Shown here one piece after another: positions 34,491 to 47,900 of a stretch of 64,000 bases of DNA. The DNA lies in contig CM075103.1 in the NCBI GenBank assembly GCA_037576195.1, positions 19,282,001-19,346,000 on the forward strand, written 5' to 3'. Every line of letters starts with the position of its first letter. The stretch's first letter is position 1. The stretch comes from Phytoseiulus persimilis. Its lineage: Eukaryota > Arthropoda > Arachnida > Mesostigmata > Phytoseiidae. The notes beneath the pieces were generated by a model. It did not search any database, was not told where the DNA came from, and saw only the letters and a program-made list of their open reading frames with translations. Position numbers and translations under genes: made by a program.

Positions 34491-35886
34491 AGTTTTTCTG
34501 AGTCCACGGTCGTCCACAAATTTTTAATATCTCTCTCGAGTCTCCGTCGCGGGCCCTCGTTAACTCTTTCTCTCGGAAACTGGAGTTTCTCTAGCTTGGA
34601 CCCATTCCGTCAAGTTTTCCCGATGCCATCATATCCCTATACGATTGCGCTACTGTCCAGACTGCGCATCGACTCATTCCCAAATTCAGCGTTTGCCAGT
34701 TCCCCGCAAGGGTTTCACTGTGTACGAATGCCCTCTCTGCCGCTCCAGTGCAATGATCCCAAACTCTTCCGATCCCACTGAATCCCTCCGGCACAAATCT
34801 TTCTTCGATCATCTCAGGCTCCGAAGCCCGCTCTTGCGGCGGTCTCCTGACTAAGCAACAGAGGAAAAATCGAGATTATTAGGAGAGAATGTTGAGAGAG
34901 CTCGAGCCGAAGCTTCTGAGCGGCTTGGCCAGCGGAAACCGCTCTCCCGGCGCTGACTGCGCACTCTTCCCTCCTACCTCAACTTCCCGCTACGTCTTTT
35001 TTCCTCTCCTCTTCTCAATGAAATTAATGTCAAAAGTTTGCTACTTGGTCCTCCTTGCCTACTCTTTCGATGCGACTATCGATAGTCAGCCGGCTAACAA
35101 GATTACTATTGGCCGCTCTCAACCCCGCCACCCCTTCTCGAGCTGGTGCGTCCTGATCGTTCGCTCTTTCAGCTTCTTGCCGACGGGCTCACTTGCTCCC
35201 TCCCCCTCGCGCGGGTCGTTCGTCGCTTACCGCCATCCTGAGTCACATCGTCGGTTGCCAACAAGCCGAGAGTTTAGAGGCTTCGAGGATAGCGACGGGG
35301 AGAGGCAGGGGGCTGGCGCTTGCTAGTCGAGGTTTCCACCCGGACGCTGAGAAGTCCAAAGGCTGGAGACAGAGGGGTCAAACGGAGAGTCTGGCCAGTC
35401 TCGGAGTTGGTCGATAGAAGTAGCTCGGGAGGCGCAGGAGGGGCGTAACTTAGATCAACTTCTTCCTGAGGAGATAGATAGTCCTGTCGCGAGTCAGGAG
35501 GAGAAGCCCAGTGACAGATAAGTGGATGACTGAATTCGAAGTCCCGTCGCACTTGCTAGAGGTAGCGAGTCCGAGGTGGAGGAGAGATAAATAGCTCAGG
35601 GCCAGCGCAGTGATAACTCTCTGACCCATCCGTGTTTGAAATCGAAACCGGCAGCAAGACGGACATGGAGAGTAGCCCTAAGGAACTTCGCGGTGGAGGA
35701 TGAACGGACATCCGACCTACGGGTGTCCAATACTTCCGAGAAAACAACAGTTCGAGCAATACTCGCTTCCGCGAGAAAGGGCTCCGACGCCCAAGTCTGA
35801 CGGAGAATTCTCCCTGCGTTTTGCAGCTTACCATTGCGAATGGTATTTTTCGATACCTCCGTTTGAGAAGTTCTGAACATACTCAC
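34491..35886. other. no confident gene on the plus strand; possible continuation of the minus-strand gene
   Basis: The minus strand has a good acceptor (pyrimidine-rich, ending CTAG at 35559-35556) followed by frames open to about 35274 that are Pro/Ser/Glu-rich. If spliced to the exon ending at 35887 in phase 1, the frame instead stops after about 20 codons. I could not settle which reading, if either, is used. Confidence 0.35.
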
Positions 35887-36052
35887 TTCTGACGCGATGA
35901 CGACGTTTTTTCTGTTCGTAGTCGCTGCAGTACGCCGGTGACTGCGAAAGGAGGAGGCCGTTATTGCGGTTCCCATATTCAGCGTTGGGAGTTGATTTTT
36001 TTCGTACGGATACATCTGACCATCCCCAATATCGCAGAACTCTGCTTCCTGA
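35887..36052 (-). CDS. candidate exon 2 of an Asn-rich protein gene
   Basis: The minus strand has a strong acceptor (AATTCTGTTTCTCACAG, ending 36053) and a strong donor (AGAA|GTGAGT at 35886). Spliced in phase 0 from the exon at 36236-36555 it reads SGSRVLRYWGWSDVSV and ends in a basic KKRRHR cluster resembling a nuclear localisation signal. A second frame is also open through the exon, so the phase depends on the join. Confidence 0.42.
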
Positions 36053-36235
36053 CTGTGAGAAACAGAATTTTTCGTATCCCCCCAAAAGTGCCCAAATCGT
36101 TCGTGAATCAGGGTATCCATGGTCAAACGGGTTGGAGTACATATTGAAAGTACTCTGTGTCCGCGATTCCTGTTTTTTTTTGTCAAGTAACCCTCGAGGT
36201 CGATTTTTTTGGTGAATCGGGGCGTTGAGTCTCAC

Positions 36236-36555
36236 CTGGTTCTGATCGTGTCTCCCGTTGATCTCGACCCCGTTGAGCGTGCTCATCGTGATCTGGTGGG
36301 AGTGTCGATTATGATTGTTGCTGTTACTATTATTGCTATTGTCATTGCTGAGATGATGATGATTGCCACTGACGAATTCTTCGTGAAGGATTTTGACATC
36401 GTCCGTCGCTGGTTGCAACGTCCTGAAATGAACGCCTTGACCTGGCGGCAGGAGCAGCTCCGCCGGCGGAAGTTTGTCCGAGCTACAGCTGTACTCGAAA
36501 GTGGCCCTGTTTCGGGAGAAAAAAAATCCGTCCTTGATGTCGAGAACATAGGATC
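36236..36555 (-). CDS. candidate exon of an Asn/His-rich regulatory protein
   Basis: The minus strand exon follows TTTGTCAGTTGTGTCTCCAG and ends AACCAG|GTGAGA. Only one frame is open through its 106 codons; the other two have stops. It reads a folded-looking part (SYVLDIKDGFFFSRNRATFE) and then a low-complexity Asn/Ser/His stretch (about 25 residues) typical of arthropod transcription factors and RNA-binding proteins. The in-frame open reading (35828-36601, 257 codons including an open intron) exceeds what chance should give. The upstream exon was not found and the family is not recognised. Confidence 0.48.
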
Positions 36556-38935
36556 CTGGAGACACAACTGACAAATAAAATGAGAATGAAATCGAGCCCA
36601 ATGCGAACAGCCGGAGCCGGTCTCATCGGTGAAGCCTCGCATGAAAATTGAGGCATCTTCGATTGCGTTCGCGGCTCTTAATTGAGCCACAACAGACTTT
36701 CTCAGCGCGTTCGATCCAACGCCTGTCGGCCCGACCGCTCGGGAGGTGGACAACCATCAATCTTCATTGCTGATCGATGGAACTGTTGAGACAGCCGCTT
36801 CGGGAACCAGTGGACGGAGCGCGGATAGAACTCTCTGAGTGGATGAAGGGGACAAGTAGACCTCAGGAGGAGCGGGGATGTCAATCTCGCTCACTTAACC
36901 GTTTGAGCTATTAGAGTGAGAGTTTCTCCAATTTTAATCAAATCACCCTCAGCTTTGAGCGAACGCTGTCCGAAGAGGAGAGGAGCATAGCCTTAGACGG
37001 CAAAAAATCGTGAGAAACAAAGAAGAGAAGGAGTTCCAAGAGCTCAATTGTTGATTGAAGGGAAACGTCACAATGTTTCGACTGTGTGCGACACTGAATC
37101 ACTGCTGCTCGACTTGCGGACTCAGGATCAGTGATGGTTCAGGAGCGATGGTCTTTTTCGTTGTTTGATGGAGTTTGGGGTAAACACTCGCCAGATCCGA
37201 AAGAAATCTCACACAGAGCCAACTACTTCTCGTCATGTTCGAATTTCGAGGAACGGGAGGTTCGGGGTTGGCGTTGATTTGGAATGTGAGAGAGAACGGT
37301 TATGGGTGAGAAAAAAAGATAAGTGTCCCGAGAACCGCCCCGATACGCGCGCGTCTGTGCGTGCGACGATTAAACTGAGCGGAGATAAGTCGCCGCGGCA
37401 ATAAAGTCAAGAATATATGTGTTGCATGGCCGATAAAGCGTGTCACGTTTTCGACAGGTTTGCGGTACTTTTGTAGCGAATTAAGATCTTTCAGCTTCGG
37501 AAGTTTGTGACTCAGACCCGAATGCGCTCCGCCAGCTGAGTGTCGCCTTCGTTCACCTCTTGCTACCGTTCTCAGATCGCCGATCAATATCGCCCCGCTC
37601 AGCAATTCGTCTGTTGGCCTAAGCTCGACAGGCAGAAATAATTTACACCGTTATCGGTTCGCGAGATGCACAGTTCTCGTAACTTCTCCACGGAAAATCT
37701 TCTAAGATCCCATGAGGGTTTCCGGAGGTTTGAGGACTTGAGGGGGGAGTATTTTCTCGAATCTCCAGAAACGCCATCGGAGCTCGAAAACGTCCCACGA
37801 CGGGAAGCTGAAGGCGATCGAGCTTCTCGCTGCTCGAGCTGCTGTGGTCGGAATTTATCGATTAAGGTTAAGTCACGGCTCTATGTGTTTTCTCTTTTTG
37901 TTTCTTCGTTCGATATCCTCCTCTATCCCCCGAGGGTCTATTGTTGCCGGTAGAGAAGCAATAATTATCGAGGAAGAGAAAAAATACGATAACCGAAACA
38001 AAGGAGAGCCTGAGAGAGATCAGATGGGGCAGACGGCTGAGGGGCCTTGAAGTCATCGGATCAGAACGGGCAGCAACGGCCGAACGCTCGAGACAATGAC
38101 GCATCAACCCAAAAATGATCAAACTCTCTCATTTATTCCCCCATCTCGGCCCGTCATGCCTGATCTCAGTTCCACCAGATCAGTGGAAAGCTAGAATCCC
38201 GAGAACCTCGAAACAAACGCTTCCGTGTGCTGGTTACGGTGGCGGAGTCGAAGTAGCTGCAGCAACCGAGCAACGACTCGGATAGTTATGAATTGATCAC
38301 CGTCCGTGGATGAATAATGAATATTGACCATGATGGCGACATCACAAGCAATTATGCGGAAAAATAACGAAAACCTGGGCGTGGTCGTTGGGAACACTGC
38401 GAGATGGTGGGAAGGGCGGGGAGGGAGCGCGTCCGATTCATAATTCGGTGTGCATGTTGGTCGGCTTGACACACCTAGTGTTTCTCCGTTGTACATTCTT
38501 ATCAGCGATGTCGGCGAAGCTAGGTGGCCGACTCAGTTGTGCGAGAAGCGCACGAGGAGCTCTCACAAATGATGAGGTTGAGGAGTGACGGAGTCCTGAG
38601 TGATGCAGGAAAAATCGTAGGCCGGCAAATCTCGATTGCGACAGTAGCTCAGTATTTCTGTCTTTCCCGCCCTGGGCAGCCGCTCGCCTCCGGAGCACCG
38701 CGAAAGTTTGTTTATTTGGCAAAAGCAGCATTTAATAAACTCGCCAAGCCGCACGTGTGACTGTGAGTGAGCCCTTTCGGCGGGAAAACGTGAGAAGAAG
38801 AAGAATGTGGGGAGAGACACGAGTGTGATGAGTTTGCTGTTTTTCGGGAAGTTTATACTACTTCCCGCATATGCATCCCTGTTTGTAAAGCTCAGCCAGC
38901 GGCGAGCGGTTGACGAGTATCGCCGAGCGAAAGAA
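36556..38935. other. no confident gene
   Basis: Possible upstream exons of the minus-strand candidate gene should lie here but none could be fixed by phase and splice sites. A plus frame at 37666-37953 starts with ATG and is Glu/Arg-rich, but has no supporting splice or domain evidence. Confidence 0.4.
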
Positions 38936-38970
38936 AAAGAGAGAGAGAGAGAGCGCGCGCGCGCGAGAGA
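38936..38970 (+). repeat. (GA)n(GC)n microsatellite
   Basis: An AGAGAGAGAGAG run passes directly into GCGCGCGCGCGC and back to GAGAGA, a compound dinucleotide microsatellite. Confidence 0.9.
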
Positions 38971-41900
38971 TGGAAGAGGGGCCTAGCGATGAAAGACGGT
39001 CTAACCGGTCAACGAGCCGAACAGTTTAGTTGTTGATCTCTCGTCGGCTCTCGTAAGTTCCGTCGGTCGACATCCTCCATTCTGTTCTCTTTGCGGTGAG
39101 AAGGTCAACCACCCTTCGGGCTCTGCTCTTTTTGAAATAATCTGCTCGAATCGCTCCAATTTTTTTTTCTTTTTGAAATGTTTTTCTTTCCGGCGATGCT
39201 GAGCTCCGGATTCTATTCGAGGAAGGATTCAGAGTTCTGCACGGAGTCAGAGGGGAGGGAACGTCGGAACGCGATGTCGGAGTTCCAATGGGAGGTCTCA
39301 TCCAAGAAGGAGCAAACCCTCGGAGCCTGCGAACCGGTATTTCGTGTGTGTTTTGGTGAACCTGCCGTGCCTTCACCGTGTGAGTGTCCGCGCCAGCTCG
39401 AAAGAGTGGAATAATTTATCGCATTGATTCACGCTGTGAATTCAATCAGGCGGACGAGCGAACAAACAAACGGACGGGCAATTGGATGGAAGTAATGAAA
39501 GACACGAAAGCATCATGTCTCGGGGATCCAATCAGTAAATCTTCCGAGGCATTGACTCTTCCGGACCCCTCCAACCACCAGGTCAGGGCGTAGATGCGCG
39601 TTCAACTCCGATCGAGCTGTTCAACGAGCTAGGAACGACTCGAAAGGCGTTTCTTCCGGATTCCATCCAAGAGGAACGGGAACTTGGTCAGCTTTTCCAG
39701 GGCAAATATCGATTTTTGAGCTCCTGGAAGCGGGGATCCGCTGGGATCTCGGAGAGGGCCACGACTGGGCTGAGATACACGAGAGATCTGGTGATGACTC
39801 GATGAGCTCCGCGAACCGTATCAAAACCCTGAAGGAGAATTTCCACGGATGACTCTGAGAGAAACCGACGGCGACGTCGATCCTAGAAAGACTGATTTAT
39901 TTCACTCAGGTATTTCCTTTTTCCTGTCGAGCCTCTTCTTCTTCTTCTCGTTAACTTTGTATCTATCTTCCTTGATGGTCTTTGTCGGTCCCCTTCATTT
40001 CGTGAGTTTCCACTCCGATCGAATAAGTGAAAAAGCTCGAAGGAAAGAGCGACGGAAAGAGAAACGAAACAGAAAAGGCAGTCAGAAGAATCGCATCGTT
40101 GATATATTGCTTGTCGGCTACAGCTTTCTGTTTGATTACAATTAAGCCGAGTAGGAAAAAAAGACGTCGCTGCCGCCGCCGGCACTGACGGCAATAACAG
40201 CAGCAGCGTCAGTGTTTCGATTCGTGACCCGGACGAGAAAACGTGTGGACGGGAGTCCGTACAAAATAATGGGACAACGTCGGAAGATTCAACCAGCGCG
40301 AGATTTCCGAAACACTTGAAGAAGATCATGGACCACTACACGCTGATTGCACGCACTGACCACATGCGTCAGAAGTACGTATGCACGAATTCCGGGGAGT
40401 TTTCGTATTCTGGAGCATGCGACTCCGTAGGTCCTGAGGACGCACCCAACGCACAGTACGGAGCTGTCCTCAAGCGAACGCGCTGTTGTTTCTGGCCCTC
40501 AACGGTCACCCGCTCAAGTGGAGCGCGACGGCTCAGATGTGTCCCGCCTCGCGGCCCCGACCGCCGACGCCCGCTCGGCATCTCGGACTGAAATGCCCCT
40601 ACAACGATGAAGAACGCGACCGTGCAGTCATCGAGCCCTGTTTTCGGGTCTCATCTTTCTCTCCAAGAGCTCGGAGCGATCCCGAGCCGGCCTCTGAACA
40701 TCAAAGTTTTTTCTCGCGGCCACACCAGGTGTTCCGGGCGATCCGACGTCCCGACAATCGGCATTCCGTGTTACACTAACGGTATCTCCGCTTCGCTCGA
40801 ATTCCTCACCTAAGCCTTCGATTCGGGATTGTGGGAAAATTGACTTCGTTTGTACGAAGTGCTTTCGATCATTCTCCTCTCTGCGCTGCGGAAGCGCTCG
40901 ATCTTTTCCTCCGCAAGACATCGGCTGCTCAGTTTCCGAGGATTTCGGCGTTGTTCGAGAGAACAGTTTGTCACAGAATTTGTCCGCGAAACTTCCATCG
41001 AGCAACGTTTTCTGCGCCCGAGCGAGCCGGACGGAAGCTGTAGTTCCGTCAAATTCCGAGCCCCATTTTTATACAAAGATGATGTCGGTGGGAGAGCACT
41101 CACCCATTAGCGTTCAGCACACAATCTGCTGGGTTCGGAGTCGGCGGGGGCCAGGGTCTGGCAGCTTTGAGCTCCATCAGCTGACCGTTGGCTTCATGAC
41201 TTCCGCAAACCTGGGAACAGTGAATTCAGGAACAATGGTTCTGATTGAATTTAGGCCTGATTCAGTCTTCTAGACCGGAAAGCTACCGCGTTGCTTTGAT
41301 TGTGGATTGTCAGAAGAAGCCCTGGCTTCTCTGACCGTCCCCTTCGGTCAGCGAGCGAAGAGAACTTCAGGTCTACGAACCCACCTCAGAGTCTTTGGGA
41401 TGAAGTTCTTCGCAGAACTGGTGCTCGTAAGAGGGTTGCCGGCTCCTGTCGTCCTCCAAGGTCTGGAAATCGTCTTCGGATTTACCCTGCGTGGAAAAAA
41501 TCTCAATTGATCGACCCGTAATCTGATTCCCAGGTGGGCAAGGCTCCAACAAGACCTGGAGGGACCTCGAACAGGGAACCATGGTTGGATCATGGGCCGG
41601 AACTCTGATGTTGAAGAACCTTCACGAGCGATTTTTGGAAACTTCCGAAGTTTTCAACGTAATCTTCGAGGTGATCGCCCATCCATGTTCCGCGAAACGT
41701 GCCGAATTGCCAGAGATAGGGTTACGGTATCGTGTCCCTGGCACGACTCGACAGGAACGAGGGCCGCTGGACAAGAGTCGAGTCCAAGGCAAAGAGTTCC
41801 ATCGAAGGATATTCCACCAATATCTCCATCCTCTATGACCGACTCCGATTTCTATCGCAATCTTCGTATCTCAAAGAAGAGCACGGCACCGAACGTCATG

Positions 41901-44900
41901 TTCCAGATCGCAACCAGAGTTCCTCCCGGCCGAGAAAAATTCCGAAAAAATGATGATGGAACCATGGAGGAAATTTCGATCAGTCGTCAAATATGATTCA
42001 CGGTCTCAAACTCAAGGCCCCACATCAATTGTTGTTGTGTATAGTGACGGAGACGATGCAAACTGCGAGCGACCCAGTTAGGCCTACTTCAGGGCTTACC
42101 TTGACGTTTTTGTCCATGTTCCTGATTCTGAGAGATATGACGATTGTGGTCTCCCTCCTCCCCTGTGCGTCTCGCGTTCAGGCTACGAGTGGAGAAATCC
42201 CAATCGGAGAGAGATCTCCTACGCTTTGGAACCTCTAGATCCGAGAGAATCAGAGGAACTTCCCGTTATCCTGAGAGCATGGATCCGACATTTTATCACA
42301 AGTTGGCTCCGACGCATGCGCCGTGGAAAATGTCCGCTGTTGTTGGAAACTCCTTAATTGTCAACGTGACGCGGTGCGACACAACTTCGAACTCTCGAAC
42401 CCCAGATCAAAGGTGAGTTTCCTATCTTCGAGAACCGGAATCCCGGCAGGCGAAGTTGGGATCGTTTTTCCCGTTGTTCGCTGCAACCGCCATCTATGTT
42501 GTTGGGAGTTCCGTTAGCGCCAGAGGCGACCATCAATGAAGTTTCACGCTCACGGGATCTCCGCGATGTCGAGTTTCTTTCTGTTCGAAGAGTAGCCTTC
42601 TCGTCGTGTTCTGTGAAACTTCTTCCGAGCCCCACGGTCACAACGAAGGAGTTCTAGCACCGAGAGAAGTTCGAGCGATAGGCTTTAAAAGTCCACTTGC
42701 GCACGCCATTCACACAATCCAACAAACTGCTGCACATCGCTGAAGGTTTCTGAAGATGGCTGAGAGTTCCTTCGATGGTGGCACGCAGTCCAAAGGAAAA
42801 CCCAACTCCGGCGAGTCACAGTGGCCACTATGAAGGGGACTCACTCAGCTCGTGGTGTAACGGTGACGCGCAACGTAGAAAACTAGCGCAGAGATTCGGG
42901 AGAGTTAGTTGAACTGGCGACGGCCCCAGTTCAAACGGCACATGTGGAACACATGTGAAATTTTCGGGCCATCCCCTCGCCACACTCAGATCCAGTCACA
43001 GACACATAGAACTACGGATGCAGAGAAACCATCGCATACGTTTTCACGTCGGCGTTCGTTGCCCGTTCTCATTTCATTGGACTCTGTCTCGAGAGAAAAA
43101 TCTCGCGGATTCGAAGTGTCCGGTTGGAAGTATTCGGGATCTCCATTTCGACTGTTCCAGTCTTTGTGATCAGCAGCTGGAACGTCCTTGTGGATGGATC
43201 CCCATTTGAAGAATTGGCCGCTCCGCCGAGGATCTTTCTTGCCCGGATTCTTTGAGAAGACCAGCTAGGTCTCTGAATACTCTCTGAACACATTCAAGAA
43301 AAAAAATTCAGGAATGTGCTTGATGCCCGAAAGCTCCTGTAGATGAGCTCCGACTACGAAAACCAACGGTTCCAACACGACAGAAAGTTTCCAACTCCGA
43401 AAAATTGTCCTTCGGAACGAATCGTGTGACATCGAATTCTTCATCTCGAAGAACTAGATTGCTTACCCGGGTTTGCTGCAGGCATAACGTCGGAAGCACA
43501 TTCTCATGCCGAGCGCACGCTTGCACCAAAATCTGGGTCCATCGTTTTCGTTGTAACAAGCTTCGGTTCTGGCGCGAAACTTCTGCTGAGTCTCGTGAAT
43601 GCCACTCGTGGAACTTCCCGAGGGATGAACGTTCATAATGAGGATTGATCTCCCGCGGACTTCCGGCTCGGGGATGCGGATCTATCCCTAGGTGGATAAT
43701 CGCGCCCACAAATTTTCTGGAATTATCGATGGGGGAACTCTGCTGGAACGGAGCTGAGGTAGCCGTATACAAATCACGAATTCATGATTGGGAGATAATT
43801 TCGGGAGAAGAAATTTCCCTCGAGTAGGACAGACTTCAACCCCACGCTTATCAGTTTCTTCGATCCGTGACAACATGATTCGCAGCTAACCCACGTGAAA
43901 AATGGAAAGATACGGGTGAAGCCGATGAGCGAATGATTCGCCTGGTCGTAGTTGCCGGGCGAGTCTTAGCCGACGGACGCCACATTGCACCACTTCGCCC
44001 TCGGCGAGCTCGTAGACACCCCGGCGGAAGTCCCATCTATTTTTGAAAAGACACATGCCCACCCTCTTCCGAGTGCCCTCGCTCTCGGACTCTACTCGAA
44101 TCGTAGTGCTTTTTTTCCCACTACTTCGTGCGGCTTTTCCCACACATTCCACTCTACTGACGCGAAAAAAATCCTCACAGCGTCGAGACGACATTGTCGG
44201 CTTCTCCTAATATTCCGAGGAATCCGACGACCATTGACTGCGAACTCGAGGAAGAACGGGTCGAGAGGAAGCCGCCCGTCAAGAGATATCACGAGGAAAT
44301 TAGAGGACTGTCGTGAGGAAACGGGGCGGAGAGGGGACAGACAAGGGCAAGGTTTCTCGGGTGGAGAGAGTTGCATTAGCCCGCGAGATGACGAGAGGAG
44401 AGCCGGTTTTTGTTGTGAAACATGAGATTCGCATTTGTCGGTTGCCTGGTCGCCGGCCGGCATCTTTCATTCAATTCGCTTCTATTTCATGCTTTCCATC
44501 CTCCTTGAGACGTTTCCACAGCCCCTCCCGGAGTGTCCCTCACTGTACTTATGCATTAACTGTGTTCCTTCCTCTCGTCGTCTCCCTCATTGCTCTGCTC
44601 TTTCTTTCTACTATTCATCTGACGCAGTCTGCATGGACAACATCGCTGAATCGCAGTCGATCTCTTGTTTTCTTTTGTTTTGGACGTTTTGTCAATGTAT
44701 CCTAGCAGAAATTCGTCATTCCCTCTCCTCGTTTCCTGCTCCGTCCCCATTTCTACCGTTGTGGTGTTCCTCGCCAATTTCATCGTCCCCACCGCCCCTC
44801 TCCGTCGGTGCCCGCTTTCTGTATCATCGCTCCATTTTCCTTTCCTCCATCGTCCTCGTGCACCTCGTCCTCGTTGCTCCCTACACGCTGACGAAAGTGC

Positions 44901-47900
44901 TGCGAAACCGAAACCACTCGAGACCGGAAGCACGACCGGAAGTTGGTCCATCCCCCCGACGATAACGCGCGGACAACGGGTCGCAGCATTATCACTGAGG
45001 GTTCCACCAAGAGATAACCCGGTGATGTTACAAAATAGTTGTGGCAGGCAGCGTTGTATGGGGGACCAGGCTTTGAAATTGAGATGATGGGGGAGTAGCT
45101 GGCCAGCATATAACCACGTTTGCACAACAATCGTACTCCAGCTGGGACGACGATAAGCGCCCCGCTTCTTCTCTTCCCAAACGGCTCTTCGGCTTGCTCG
45201 TACAATTTTACACCAGTGCTCCCACCGGAAGACATGCAGGCTCGGCGTACTGCGACTCTTTGCCCTGACATGCGCTAACAAACCCTTACGCCAACGATGG
45301 AACTTTTCCCTGGTGTTAGATAACGTGGATCGAGTGGAAAGCTGTCGAGTAATCGACCTTATCTAGGAACCCGGTGGAACCCATGGATGGTGGTGGGTGA
45401 TGCGTCGAAATGTTCGAAAATTTTCGCGACTTCGGCTCCTTCAAAGATTCGAGGCTCATAGAAAATCCAGACAGGTTGAATGGAAGCAGTTATGTGTCTC
45501 AGTCAGTGTTGACGTTCAACTGGATGTGCGGGTTGGGAATCTGGAGCTGGAAGAGGCTCTGAACAGACTCAGTCGAGCTCGGGCATACAGGACGTCTCGA
45601 CATACAGGACGCCAGTCGTCCCTGTTCTCCGGTGTCTCGTCATTCCCCGCCTGATGAGTATGTGTCGGTGATTGCGGATAAGGTTCCGGGAAGAGATTCA
45701 AAAAGCTCGTTCAATGCTTGGGCTTTTTGCGGCTAGCTGGGCGAACTCGAAAGAAACAGCTCATCGTTCTGTTATTCTCCTCAAAGTCAACACTCGTTCT
45801 CCTTCCCTCTAAAACAGCACAGCTACCACCACGCGGGAGGCGGCAGCTATACGACGCGTTGCGTCTCTAAAATGAGCATTCAGACCGAGCTTCGCATCAG
45901 CTCCGAAAGCCGTGTTCATTTCAGGGGACGGGATTGAAAACAATGAAAAGACGGGAAGAGTGAAGTGCATTGCTTTCCTGGTTTTTGAGACGGTGCTCTC
46001 GAGACGAGGTTGAGACTCCAGGCTGAGAGTCAAGATTCCCGAAAAGGTATGCTCTAATTTCCCGACCGAAGCGTCGAGCAGCGACTGGAACAGAAAGAGA
46101 AAGAAAGAAGGAGTTGAACCTCAACAGCGGGTGAACCGGGCTCAGAGCGCGATACCTCGGAATGAGGCGGTGGTGAAACTTTCGAAGAGGAGGAAAGAGT
46201 TATTAAGTTACTCAAACCCCCGGGAGAGCTGGGACGGCTCGTTCGCGGGGCTCGCCGAATCGGCGAGAATCACGGCGGGACAAATAGCCGATCAATTTGA
46301 GGTGATTGCAAGTTAGGGCGAAGGAGAGGCGAGAGGTAAAAGCAGAACGAGAGAACAGAACGAACAGGAAGGAGAGGAACGAGAGCGAGCAGACGATAAT
46401 GGTTTTTCAAATGATCCCTCGTAGATTCTTTTCGGATCGCTCTCAGACTCAAACTATGGAGCGCGAAGTCGAGTGCTTATCCCTAGACTGCACGCTCGAT
46501 GTTTATTCGTTTGGCACGGAGAACCTAACTTCCAGAGTACTACGGTTCTCCTCTGCCCGATTCCGAGTTTCGAGTAGAATTGCAAACATGGGATTGAACA
46601 AAAACCCGAGTCTCGAGGCTTCAGCTCCCTCGTCGGCATGATCCGTGAATCCAAGTTTCCGCTAACGAAGCCGCTTTAGAGAAGTTCAGCGTGTTGTTAG
46701 CAGAGAGGTGGGGCGCAGGTTCTTTTGGGTCACGTGGAGAGCTTGCCAATTATTTTCTATGAGAGCAGGCAAAAAGTGGATTCGCTGTTCCATATCGAAT
46801 CCCAGCTCTAGTGGGCTCTTATGGAACCCGAAGGGACGACCACGGCAATCAGGAACTCGGCGGGAGCAAAAGAACGAAGTTTAGTTGGAGAAAACGAGGA
46901 GAGGTTGGCGATCAGGGTGGATGAGTAATGAGATCGGGGGGTTAAGGGTAAATACGTTCATCGGAAACGTGAACGGAACAAGTTTTTGAGTTTTCGAGCC
47001 CCAACCGGTGGAACTAAGCGAAGCGGGGCGCTTCATCGAAGTTCGCCCCTCTGACCCTCCCCGACCACAGGTGGGAGCTTCTTCTTCATCCCGCAGCTCC
47101 TACGATTCAGTGACTTCCCAAAACATCCACGGATCCTCTCTTCCTTCCTGGTCCTCCCCGGTAACACAAACTCGTTCCCATCGGTTTGCTTGCACCGTCA
47201 CGACTGATCATTGAACCCGCATCTTCTTACTCTTTCACTACGATCGTATACTCTCTCATCCACCTTCTCGCAAGTCTGGATTCTCCCAGCTCAAGCCCGC
47301 AACTGCTCTCCCGAGTCTTCCTTCGAACACTCTTTTCCTTTCCACCCAACCTCCACCGGTTTCGAGGCACGAGCGCCATGGCGCAACTTTAAAAAGAACT
47401 CCGAACTTTTCTTTGGTGTTGTCGTTGTATGTATTTAGGAGCCGCTTGCTCGAGAGCCGGGCTGGGAGGCCGTTGGCTTAACTTCAAAGTTCCAACTGGC
47501 ATAATGTACGAGTATGTAGTGAGTGAGTAGCGATCGCGGAGTATGTGTGTGAGAGGCATATGCGAGACATCAAAGGCTTGAATTGCTTTGCTCGGCTGCT
47601 CCCTCAAAAGTAGCAGACAGCTGCTGCCCGTATCGTGCTCTGAGAGCGTTCTTTCGTATGACCGGTCTTTCTCTTACGTTGCAGGTGAATATATGTGCAT
47701 ACATTTTGACGAACTGATCGACGAGCTCAAGTATCGACTTCGGAACAAGCGAGTCGGCGGGGCGCCGGAACGCTCAACGAAAACACGGAGGGAGTCCAGC
47801 TCTTCTGCGAGCGTTCTGAGATGAATCCAGATGCAGACCGTGTCACTGCTCATGACGAGTGCTGTCTCGATACGTATGCTGGTCCTGGCGTCGTTCTTGC

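Noticed and set aside
41993..42416. Three overlapping plus frames, all protein-like, ending near a GTGAGT donor
   Set aside because: All three frames are open, so the appearance of coding is not discriminating; kept only as a lead in the block description.
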